Below are positions 16,777-24,867 of a stretch of 52,970 nucleotides of DNA, in pieces; position 1 is the first letter of the stretch; each line of letters begins with the position of its first letter. The DNA comes from Opitutales bacterium (GTDB lineage Bacteria > Verrucomicrobiota > Verrucomicrobiia > Opitutales > Opitutaceae), in the NCBI GenBank assembly GCA_018700525.1, contig JABITN010000141.1, positions 1-52,970 on the forward strand. Reading direction: 5' to 3'. The position numbers were made by a program, and so were the translations under genes. Below the pieces are notes generated by a model, which was given only the letters and a program-made list of their open reading frames with translations, did no database searches and was not told the DNA's origin.

Positions 16777-16941
16777 TAATATAATGAAAGGTAATTTCAT
16801 ACAACAAATTGCGACCCAATGCGATTCAATAGTATCAAGTTTCGCATTCAATAGTATTAAATCGAAAGGTTGGGGTCTGCGTAGCGGGATTTGCATGGGC
16901 AAACCTAATATCATACAGATAAAAACTAAATTTTTAAAACC

Positions 16942-18111
16942 ATGAAAACAACCGCTATCCTATCCCTTTTTCTGATTTTCTTAAATTCGTGTACTACTTC
17001 TGAAAACATATTCGAAAAAACAACCATCAAAGGGCTCGCCGATAGAGTGCGGAATTATAGAAATAAGCAATTGAATGATCCACCGCCCTACAACTGGGTA
17101 ACTGGAACCTACTACACGGGGTTGGTGGCGATGTACGAAACCACTTCGGATGAGGAGTATTTGAACCAATGCTTGAAGTGGGGCAAGTCATGCCATTGGG
17201 AAATTCCCGACAAGACAGAGCAAGAGTGGGGCAGTGAGTTTTATTCGCTCGTCTGTGGACAGATCTGGTATGCCTGTTATCAGGCAGTACACGATGAATC
17301 CATGTTATCGCCGACATTCGGCTATCTGGAAAATCCAAATAGGCTAAATCCCATCTCCGCTCCATCCGAATGGTATTTGGAAAACTGCGGATTGCGGTTT
17401 GTTGACGGTCTCTTCACTTCACCCCCCTTGTTTGCGATGTTGTACCAGCTTACCGGGGAGGAGAAATACGTCCGCTGGATGGATGCTTGTTTCTGGGATA
17501 CCTCCGAACCCCTGTATGACGAGGAAGAGGGGCTGTTTTATCGGGACGTTACTTACAGAAAAGGGTATCACAATAATTTCAAAGATGGATCCGATCCGGC
17601 CTCTGGCAGAATCAAAGGCTCCCATGAGAAACAAACTTCAAGGAATGGAAAGAAAGTGTTCTGGTCACGTGGAAATGGATGGGTTTTTGGTGGGCTGGTT
17701 AGGATTCTCACATACCTGCCAAAGGATCATTCTAGTTACGAACGATATAAGGCATTATATGTGCAAATGGCTAGTACCTTGAAAGCTTGCCAGCAAGCAG
17801 ACGGGTTTTGGAGACCGAACCTTGCGGATCCGTTGGATTATGATATGAACGAAAGCAGTGGAACGGCCTTTTTTACTTACGGAATCGCGTGGGGAATCAA
17901 CAACGGTATCCTTCCAGGTGAAAATTATCTTCCGATCGTAAGGAAGGGCTGGTCTAGCCTCGTTTCTGTTGTCGATGATAAAGGTGAGGTACAGTGGGGA
18001 CAACGCCCCGGCACCGAGCCCGCTTCGGTTGTTCAAGAAGATTCAACGACATATGGCTCAGGTCTCTTTTTGCTTGCTGCGAGTGAAGTCTACAAACTGG
18101 AGATTGAATAG
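16942..18111 (+). CDS. GH105/GH88-type unsaturated glycuronyl hydrolase, lipoprotein
   Basis: A 389-residue enzyme predicted to remove a 4,5-unsaturated uronic acid from oligosaccharides made by polysaccharide lyases. It has an alpha6/alpha6-barrel style sequence: WVTGTYYTGLVAMYE, the FVDGLFTSPPLFAMLY block that contains the family's catalytic-type Asp, and the hallmark FWSRGNGWVFGGLVRIL and STTYGSGLFLLAASE. The N-terminus is a lipoprotein signal with LNSC, so it is probably membrane anchored outside the cytoplasm. Neighbouring sulfatase genes suggest a sulfated, uronate-containing polymer such as an ulvan-like or rhamnogalacturonan-like glycan. The exact sugar is inference. The ATG at 16942 gives a clean signal peptide. 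Confidence 0.88.
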   Translation: MKTTAILSLFLIFLNSCTTSENIFEKTTIKGLADRVRNYRNKQLNDPPPYNWVTGTYYTGLVAMYETTSDEEYLNQCLKWGKSCHWEIPDKTEQEWGSEFYSLVCGQIWYACYQAVHDESMLSPTFGYLENPNRLNPISAPSEWYLENCGLRFVDGLFTSPPLFAMLYQLTGEEKYVRWMDACFWDTSEPLYDEEEGLFYRDVTYRKGYHNNFKDGSDPASGRIKGSHEKQTSRNGKKVFWSRGNGWVFGGLVRILTYLPKDHSSYERYKALYVQMASTLKACQQADGFWRPNLADPLDYDMNESSGTAFFTYGIAWGINNGILPGENYLPIVRKGWSSLVSVVDDKGEVQWGQRPGTEPASVVQEDSTTYGSGLFLLAASEVYKLEIE

Positions 18112-18230
18112 TGATCAAAGTGGATAACTTGTCTGCGCAGTACTACTTCAACTGCTATTGCTCTTATACAATGTTGAAAGAAGCCCTTTTTTCACAAACA
18201 CTTCTTGCTGGATAGCATAGTTTAGCGCGA

Positions 18231-18518
18231 TCAGAAGGGGTCGATCTCGTGCCTTACCTTACAGGAAAGCGTTCCGGCAACCCGCACGAGACTTTGTTCT
18301 GGCGCCAGGGTGGTAGAGCGGGCTTGTGTCACGGCGATTTGAAGTTGGTCCGCATGGGCGGGCGAAAGGATGTTGGCAATGCGAAGTGGGAACTCTACGA
18401 TCTTTCGAAGGATATTTCGGAGGAGACCAACCTGGCGAAAGCCAATCCCGAGCGCCTCGCCGAACTCGTCGCCATCTGGGAAAAGATGAACGGCGAAATG
18501 CGCGAACCGATGTTTTAG
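18231..18518 (+). pseudogene. C-terminal fragment of a sulfatase
   Basis: About 95 codons carry only the last part of a type I sulfatase: EGVDLVPYLTGK, HETLFWRQGGRAGLCHGDLKLVR, WELYDLSKDISEETNLAKANPERLAELVAIWEKMNGEM. The catalytic N-terminal domain with the formylglycine motif is absent, and upstream sequence does not continue the family. A GTG at 18249 could start translation, but a functional enzyme is impossible. It is a decay product, like the chimeric gene 1.5 kb upstream. The region 18112-18230 shows no other feature. Confidence 0.85.
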
Positions 18519-18530
18519 ATCAACAGTAGC

Positions 18531-18550
18531 ACAGGCTTCCGCCTGTTTTT
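18531..18550 (+). terminator. Rho-independent terminator
   Basis: ACAGGC and GCCTGT pair around a TTCC loop and are followed by four T residues. It lies 13 bases after the sulfatase fragment stop. The remainder to 18783 contains no gene. TAACGTTA at 18766-18773 is a small perfect palindrome just upstream of the next gene. Confidence 0.7.
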
Positions 18551-18783
18551 GCTGGAAAACCGCCGTGATGCATTCGAGTGATACTGTGGCTCCGAGAGGT
18601 TTAGCGAAGTAGACTTAATCTCCATTTGCTTTGTGGCTTTTGGGCCCTTGGAATTCAGAGCTGGATGATTGTCTGATCGGCGAACTGGCCTTAGCAAGAT
18701 TATCCATCAATTATACCAACAATCGACATTTCAATAGAGGATATATCTGTTAGAATGTGGCAAGATAACGTTAATTTTTGTTT

Positions 18784-20271
18784 ATGACAATACAAGCAAC
18801 CGCTTCAAGCGTCCCTGTGTTAATCGGAGGTAATTGGGAAAATCTCAGCGCTGACGAGTACACGGATGTTTACAATCCGTCGACCGGCGAGGTCATCGCT
18901 CAAACCCCGCATTGTCGCTCGGGCGATGTTGGGAGAGCGATCAAGGCCGCGAGCAAAGCTTTCGAAACTTGGTCCGTAACGCCGGTTACCAAAAGAGGGA
19001 ACTTGATGTTCCGATTTCGGGAGCTGCTGGTGGAGCATGCCGAAGAGTTGACTTGGCTAATCTGCAAGGAAAACGGAAAGACCTTTGACGAGGCAAAGGG
19101 CGATCTGGCTCGTGGAATGGAAACGGTCGAGTTTGCCTGTGGCATTGCCCACTTGTCCAAGGGGGAAGGACTGGGCCAGGTGGCTGCCCATATCGATGCA
19201 GTCACGACTCGGGAACCCCTGGGGGTCTGCGCTGGCATCACGCCATTTAATTTCCCGGCGATGATTCCGCTGTGGATGTTTCCGCTAGCAATCGCCACGG
19301 GTAATACATTCGTCTTGAAGCCTAGCCCGAAAGTGCCTCTCACGGTCAATCGCTTTGGCGAGCTTTTCCTGGAAGCCGGTTTCCCTGAAGGGGTCCTGAA
19401 TATCGTGCAGGGCGGCAAGGAAGTGGTTGAAACCCTCTGCGAGCATCCTGATATCAAGGGAATCAGTTTTGTCGGATCCTCGCGGATTGCGAAGCAGGTC
19501 TACAGCCTCGGATGCCAGCATGGCAAGCGTGTCCAGGCGGCAGGCGAAGCGAAGAACGTTCTTCTGGTCATGCCCGATGCAGACGTGGATACCACGGTCC
19601 GGGCGATCATCGGTTCTGCATTCGGCTGCGCCGGACAGCGTTGTATGGCAGGATCGCTCCTGATGGGAATCGGCGATATTGGCGAGGTGAAGGATCATTT
19701 GCTGGGGGCGCTTTCCGATCTGAGCTTGGGAAATACTTCCGAAGACCAGCAGGTAGGCATGGGACCGGTCATTGACGGGCATTCCCGCAACCGCCTTCTC
19801 AAGGTCATTGAAGATACTGATGGGGCCGGCAGAAATCCCATAGTCCGGGATGGTCGCCAATCCTTGCCCGATTCCGGCTTTTTCGTCGGACCGACCTTGA
19901 TAGATCAGGTCACGCCTGATCAGGACTTGTTTAAAACGGAACTCTTCGGGCCAATCCTGTCGGTGATGAATCCCAGTTCCCTAGATGAGGCGGTGGACTG
20001 GATGAATCGCCTGCCTTACGGAAACGGGGCCAGTATTTTCACTCAGAGTGGAGGCGCCGCCAGGGAGTTCGCCCGAACGATTCAGTGCGGCATGGTCGGC
20101 GTTAATATTGGAGTGCCGGCGCCGCCGCCATTGTTTCCCTTTGCGGGCTGGAATAATTCCTTCTTCGGAGATCTTCATATGCAGGGCACGGAAGGGGTGC
20201 AGTTTTATACGCGCCAGAAAGTAGTGCTCTCGCGTTGGGACAATACGTATAAACGGGTTAACGGATGGTGA
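18784..20271 (+). CDS. CoA-acylating (methyl)malonate-semialdehyde dehydrogenase
   Basis: A 495-residue ALDH-superfamily enzyme converting malonate or methylmalonate semialdehyde plus CoA and NAD to acetyl- or propionyl-CoA and CO2. The family-specific features are visible: GITPFNFPAMIPLWMFPLAIATGNTFVLKPS, Cys287 in FGCAGQRCMA, and AKN followed by VLLVMPDAD where ordinary ALDHs have the general-base Glu. The C-terminus has GVNIGVPAPPPLFPFAGW, FFGDLH and GVQFYTRQK, all typical of MmsA/IolA/DddC. Length is normal. ATG 18784 is preferred over a TTG two codons earlier. The gene overlaps the following iron alcohol dehydrogenase by 7 bp. The two would take a 3-hydroxyacid such as 3-hydroxypropionate to acetyl-CoA. 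Confidence 0.93.
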   Translation: MTIQATASSVPVLIGGNWENLSADEYTDVYNPSTGEVIAQTPHCRSGDVGRAIKAASKAFETWSVTPVTKRGNLMFRFRELLVEHAEELTWLICKENGKTFDEAKGDLARGMETVEFACGIAHLSKGEGLGQVAAHIDAVTTREPLGVCAGITPFNFPAMIPLWMFPLAIATGNTFVLKPSPKVPLTVNRFGELFLEAGFPEGVLNIVQGGKEVVETLCEHPDIKGISFVGSSRIAKQVYSLGCQHGKRVQAAGEAKNVLLVMPDADVDTTVRAIIGSAFGCAGQRCMAGSLLMGIGDIGEVKDHLLGALSDLSLGNTSEDQQVGMGPVIDGHSRNRLLKVIEDTDGAGRNPIVRDGRQSLPDSGFFVGPTLIDQVTPDQDLFKTELFGPILSVMNPSSLDEAVDWMNRLPYGNGASIFTQSGGAAREFARTIQCGMVGVNIGVPAPPPLFPFAGWNNSFFGDLHMQGTEGVQFYTRQKVVLSRWDNTYKRVNGW

Positions 20272-21434
20272 AAGCTATGATTAATTTTAATGTACCTTCG
20301 ACTCTGATCGTCGGTGGCGGCGCCAGCGGCGAAATCGGGAATCAGCTTCAACGTATTCGATGCAAACATGCGCTTATCGTAACGGATGCCTACATGCTCG
20401 AGTGTGGAATCGTCGATCGAATAGCGGGATATATAAAGGAAAAGGGCATATCGGTCAGCGTCTTCAGCGATGTCGTTCCGGATCCTACGGATAAGAATGT
20501 ATACGACGGCCTGGATAAATACAAAACGGTCGGCGCGGATGCGATTGTGGGCCTAGGGGGCGGTAGTCCCATGGATACCGCCAAAGCCATCGCGATCCTG
20601 GCGAATAATCCGCCACCCATTTCCTTGTACGCGGGCCTCCATAAAGTGGCCAATGCCGGCGCTCCGTTGGTTCTTATTCCCACGACGGCGGGGACAGGCA
20701 GCGAGGTGACTAAGGTCACTGTGATTACGGATACGGAGAGAGATGTTAAGATGATGATGCTCGATGTCTCCTTGCTCGCGCAGATCGCGTTGGTGGATTA
20801 CGAGCTGACGATGAGCATGCCTGCGACGCTTACCGCCCATGTCGGGATGGATACGTTTACGCATGGTCTTGAAGCCTACGTTTCTCAAAAGGCCAATCCC
20901 ATCAGCGATCCGATAGCCTTGAGTTGCATGAAGCTGGTGGCGGATAACATCTGCACTGCCTTCAATGAGCCTGATAATGCAAAGGCCCGTGAGGCCATGA
21001 TGCTGGCCGCTTGCCAAGGAGGTATGGCCTTTTCAAATAGCAGTGTCTGTTTGGTCCACGGAATGAGTAGGCCGATTGGCGCGAACTTTCACATTCCGCA
21101 CGGATTATCCAATTCAGTTCTACTGTACGATATCACGAAGTACTCGATAAATGGAAACCTCGAGCGCTACGCGACGATAGCGCGGACCATTGGCGCTGCT
21201 GATGAAGGCGATTCGGATAAGGATGCATCGGAAGCCTTGCCGGCTTACATCGAATCGCTCAACCAGCGGCTAAATATCCCTCGCCTTCGGAACCTGCTTA
21301 ACAATGACAAGGAGCTCTACGAGGGTAGGTTCGATTCCATGGCCCAAGCCGCCCTTGATTCCGGAAGCCCGCAGAACAATCCAGTGGTTCCCCTGCATTC
21401 GGAGATCGTCGAGTTGTATCAAGCCGCCTGGTAA
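20265..21434 (+). CDS. Iron-containing alcohol dehydrogenase
   Basis: A 389-residue group III (Fe-dependent) alcohol dehydrogenase. It shows the NAD site GGGSPMDTAKAIAILANN, TTAGTGSEVTKVTVI, and the metal-binding GMDTFTHGLEAYVS and CLVHGMSRPIGANFHIPHG histidines. Length is normal. ATG 20265 overlaps the preceding dehydrogenase; ATG 20277 is an alternative start. Paired with an acylating semialdehyde dehydrogenase it probably oxidises a 3-hydroxyacid or short alcohol. Fe-ADH plus MMSDH is the arrangement known for dddB-dddC in DMSP degradation and elsewhere for 3-hydroxypropionate. The substrate is inferred from neighbours only. Confidence 0.93.
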   Translation: MVKAMINFNVPSTLIVGGGASGEIGNQLQRIRCKHALIVTDAYMLECGIVDRIAGYIKEKGISVSVFSDVVPDPTDKNVYDGLDKYKTVGADAIVGLGGGSPMDTAKAIAILANNPPPISLYAGLHKVANAGAPLVLIPTTAGTGSEVTKVTVITDTERDVKMMMLDVSLLAQIALVDYELTMSMPATLTAHVGMDTFTHGLEAYVSQKANPISDPIALSCMKLVADNICTAFNEPDNAKAREAMMLAACQGGMAFSNSSVCLVHGMSRPIGANFHIPHGLSNSVLLYDITKYSINGNLERYATIARTIGAADEGDSDKDASEALPAYIESLNQRLNIPRLRNLLNNDKELYEGRFDSMAQAALDSGSPQNNPVVPLHSEIVELYQAAW

Positions 21435-21534
21435 GGATAATGGAAATCCGAATATCAAATTGAGAAGAGCGTGTTTATCGCTAATTTATAAAAGCAGGTA
21501 CGAGAAAAAATCCCAATTGGAGAAAGTCGCAGTT

Positions 21535-24500
21535 ATGAAAAGATATCTTATTCCCATCACCCTGTTATTGTTTTGGATATTGCAGGCAGGCGCTGTAGAA
21601 AATAGTGAGTTGCAAACGAGACTTGGTGAGGATTCCTCTGATTTGAATTGGCAGGTGAGGATCCTTGAGCAATCGATACGGAATCTCGATAAAAAATATC
21701 CCAATAGCTATGATGGCGAGCGCTATTTGAGGCGACTGAATAAACTCAAAAGGGACGCGCTGGGAGGATACGACATTGCGAGGAAGGATCTGGATGAATT
21801 GAAAAAGCAGGCGCTGCTCGCCCATCCAATGCTGAAGGATGCCTCTATTCTTGGGGTCAAGATGGCGATAATCAAGGGAACCCCCGGAAGCCCTACGCCA
21901 TTCTATGAGGCTATGAACGGCATTGGCCTGCCCGCGCCCCATCTTTCCATTAGCAGTGTCCCTCAGACGGCTCTCGCGGGTGGAATCGTGAAGCTGAGTT
22001 CTGTCGGGTCTACCCTGGAGGAGGAATTGGTTGTTAAGCCCAGAAAAGGTGAACCGGTAGCGGGGCTGGACTTGAACTGGAATGGCGATCGCCTGCTTTT
22101 CGCGAGGCGGGCTAATGAATCCTGGAAGATATACGAAGTCAACGTGGATGGTTCGAACCTGCGACAAGTAAGCCAGCACGACGATGACATCAGCTCTCAC
22201 GAGCCTTGCTATCTGCCCAATGGCGATATCGTTTTTGCGTCGGATGCCAATACTCAGGGAGTTCCCTGCTGGCACGGCATTCCCAATAAAGTGGCCAACC
22301 TCTATACCATGGACAGGGATGGCAAGGGCGTGCGTCAGCTTTGCTATGATCAGGGCCACAACGCGCAGCCGACTGTCCTCAAGGACGGCAGAGTCGTTTT
22401 CAATCGCTGGGATTACACCGGGATGAATCGCGTATTCAATCGTGTATCCATGGAAATGCGCCCGGACGGAACGGGGCAGAAGGCGTTTTTCGGGACGAAT
22501 ACTTGGTATCCGAATGGCGTTTACGGACATAAGGAGCTTCCCGGTTCAAGGAAGCTTGTCTGCATTGTGGGTGGTTATCATGATGGGAATCGCTGCGGGT
22601 ATCTTGGAATTCTCGATCCTTCGAAAGGAGACCGGGGAGACTCCCCGCTGGTCAAGATCATTACCGGCACTCAATTAGGTCCCAAGAGAATTATCGAGGA
22701 CAAATTGACTCAATCGGTTGTGCCTTTGTTTACCGATCCGGATCCGGTTGACGATGAATATTTCCTCGTGAGCGTAATGATGGAAAAGGGTTCCTACGAG
22801 TTTGGAATATACCTCGCGGATGTATTCGGAAATCTTGTTTTGATCAAGAACGATGACGACTATGCTTATCTTAAGCCGGCTCTTTTGAGGAAGCGTGAAA
22901 CCCCGAAGGTTATTCCGAGTCTGGTTAATCTGGAGAAGGATGATGCCACCGTCTATATACAGGATGTCTATATGGGCCCCGGCCTTAAAGAGGTGGAAAG
23001 AGGCGTCATTAAAAAGGTACGCGTCGTCGGCTATGATTACGGATATCCCACGCTTGCCGGAGTGGACAAGATCGGGATGACGGGACCGTGGGACGTTATG
23101 CAAATGATTGGCGAAGCGAAGGTGCATGCCGATGGATCCGCCTTTTTCAAGATTCCGGCCGATACGCCGGTTGCGTTTCAATTGATTGACGAAGAGGGGC
23201 AGGCCGTGCAGCTTATGCGTACTTGGACAACGGCCATGCCGGGCGAACGGATGTCTTGCGTGGGGTGTCACGAAGAAAGCGATACGGCTCCGCTCGCGAT
23301 CCCTACAATGGCGCTTCGGGACGTGCCGCAGGATTTGTATGAGTGGTTTGGTCCAGCGCGTGGTTTCGACTTCGCTCGAGAGATTCAACCTGTCCTTAAT
23401 AAGAATTGCGTTAGTTGCCACGATGGGGGAAATGACGCGATCGATCTGAGGCCAAAGGATCAGGTTCCTGGATACGTTGGGACGGCTCCTTCGTGGTTCG
23501 ATTATACACGCTTGAACCAAAAGTACAAAGATCTCTTCGATGGAAAGCCGATGGTGCCCTATACTCCGGCTTACGAGGCGCTGGTTCCTTATATCCGTCG
23601 CGTAGGCGCGGGCGATGATGTTTCCCTATTGGTTCCGGGCGAATATAAGGCGAACACCAGTCCGCTTATTCAGATCTTGAAAAAGGGTCACCACGGCCTT
23701 GAATTAAGCGCGGAGGATTTGGAACGCTTCTATGCGTGGATCGATCTCAACGGCCCTAGTCACGGCACTTGGAAGGAAGTCTATGGAGTGACGCCTGCGG
23801 ACGGCATGTATGAACTGAGACGGAAATACAAAGATCTCTATGGAAGCAAGCAGGTGAATTTGGATACGCCGGAAAAGCTGGCCTACGATGAAACTCCTAT
23901 TGCCGTGAAGAAGCCGAAGGGAGCAGCTCCTGTAAGCGTGAAGGGCTGGCCGTTCGATGCTTCGTCGCTTAAGCTAAAAACGATGGAGTTGGACATCGGG
24001 GATGGGGAGACAATTACCCTGAGCCGATTGCCGGCTTCCGCATTCGTGATGGGAGATGAGAAGGGTTTGCCCGACGAATTCCCTCTGTCAAAAGTGGATA
24101 TTAGAAAGACTTACTGGATGTCGGAAACGGAAATCAGCAACGAGCAATTCAGAATCTTCAAGGCGGAGCATGACAGTCGCTATTATAGCAAACGGCATGT
24201 CGAACGAACCGATAACCAAGGAATCCCTATGGACCACGATGACCAGCCTGCTATAAGAGTGTCGTGGAACGATGCTATGGATTTCTGTAAGTGGCTGTCC
24301 GCTAAAACGGGTATGAAAGTGAACCTGCCTACTGAAGCCCAATGGGAATTCGCCTGCCGAGCGGGTTCGGATGAAGCGTTTTCATTTGGCGCTCTCGATG
24401 GAGATTATTCGAAATACGCGAATGTTGCCGATAAGACGTTTGCGACGGGTGGAATTACAGGGAGAAGCGATCGGGGTCTCTTCGTGATTGCGGCTGATCT

Positions 24501-24867
24501 TGAATCCCTGATTTCGGAAGGGGTCGATCTTGCGGATAGGACGTTCGATGATAAGACGATCGTCACCGCTGCAGTCGATCAATTTAGGCCGAATGCGTTT
24601 GGCTTGAAGAATATGCATGGAAATGTGGCGGAATGGACACGATCGCTTTACAAAGCTTATCCGTATGATGCGGATGACGGTCGCAATGACGAGAGCGCAA
24701 TCGGCGATCGAGTCGTGCGTGGCGGCTCCTTCTTTGACCCGCCTCAGCGCAGTCGTTCCGCTTTTCGCCTTGCTTATCCTGCCTGGCAGGGCGTCCATAA
24801 CGTTGGATTTAGAATCGTGATTGAAGGCGGTTCGCCGCCCTTATTGAGCATGAATGAACATGAGTAG
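21535..24867 (+). CDS. Exported multidomain protein: PD40 propeller, two heme c sites, C-terminal SUMF1-like domain
   Basis: A 1,110-residue protein starting at ATG 21535 with signal peptide ending LQAGAVE. Order of parts: a charged helical segment (residues 30-105); a TolB/PD40-type propeller resembling hydrazine-synthase-alpha-related proteins (GLDLNWNGDRLLFARR, EVNVDGSNLRQVS, LPNGDIVFASDA, DGRVVFNRWDYTG); heme motifs CVGCH at Cys575 and CVSCH at Cys625; and a SUMF1/FGE-fold domain from about 836 (FVMGDEKG, LPTEAQWEFACRAGS, NAFGLKNMHGNVAEWTRS, RVVRGGSFFD, NVGFRIVIE). The cysteines needed by true formylglycine-generating enzymes near the RGGS motif are absent, so that activity is unlikely. 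It overlaps the next cytochrome gene by 14 bp. Probably a periplasmic redox protein; reaction unknown. Confidence 0.85.
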   Translation: MKRYLIPITLLLFWILQAGAVENSELQTRLGEDSSDLNWQVRILEQSIRNLDKKYPNSYDGERYLRRLNKLKRDALGGYDIARKDLDELKKQALLAHPMLKDASILGVKMAIIKGTPGSPTPFYEAMNGIGLPAPHLSISSVPQTALAGGIVKLSSVGSTLEEELVVKPRKGEPVAGLDLNWNGDRLLFARRANESWKIYEVNVDGSNLRQVSQHDDDISSHEPCYLPNGDIVFASDANTQGVPCWHGIPNKVANLYTMDRDGKGVRQLCYDQGHNAQPTVLKDGRVVFNRWDYTGMNRVFNRVSMEMRPDGTGQKAFFGTNTWYPNGVYGHKELPGSRKLVCIVGGYHDGNRCGYLGILDPSKGDRGDSPLVKIITGTQLGPKRIIEDKLTQSVVPLFTDPDPVDDEYFLVSVMMEKGSYEFGIYLADVFGNLVLIKNDDDYAYLKPALLRKRETPKVIPSLVNLEKDDATVYIQDVYMGPGLKEVERGVIKKVRVVGYDYGYPTLAGVDKIGMTGPWDVMQMIGEAKVHADGSAFFKIPADTPVAFQLIDEEGQAVQLMRTWTTAMPGERMSCVGCHEESDTAPLAIPTMALRDVPQDLYEWFGPARGFDFAREIQPVLNKNCVSCHDGGNDAIDLRPKDQVPGYVGTAPSWFDYTRLNQKYKDLFDGKPMVPYTPAYEALVPYIRRVGAGDDVSLLVPGEYKANTSPLIQILKKGHHGLELSAEDLERFYAWIDLNGPSHGTWKEVYGVTPADGMYELRRKYKDLYGSKQVNLDTPEKLAYDETPIAVKKPKGAAPVSVKGWPFDASSLKLKTMELDIGDGETITLSRLPASAFVMGDEKGLPDEFPLSKVDIRKTYWMSETEISNEQFRIFKAEHDSRYYSKRHVERTDNQGIPMDHDDQPAIRVSWNDAMDFCKWLSAKTGMKVNLPTEAQWEFACRAGSDEAFSFGALDGDYSKYANVADKTFATGGITGRSDRGLFVIAADLESLISEGVDLADRTFDDKTIVTAAVDQFRPNAFGLKNMHGNVAEWTRSLYKAYPYDADDGRNDESAIGDRVVRGGSFFDPPQRSRSAFRLAYPAWQGVHNVGFRIVIEGGSPPLLSMNEHE

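Noticed and set aside
22675-23520. Long open frame on the minus strand inside the cytochrome/SUMF1 gene
   Set aside because: It lies wholly within a well-supported plus-strand gene, has no domain or partner, and its residues mirror the codons of the real gene.
21535-24867. Assignment of the large fusion as the activator of the local sulfatases
   Set aside because: The catalytic cysteines of formylglycine-generating enzymes are missing from the SUMF1-like domain.
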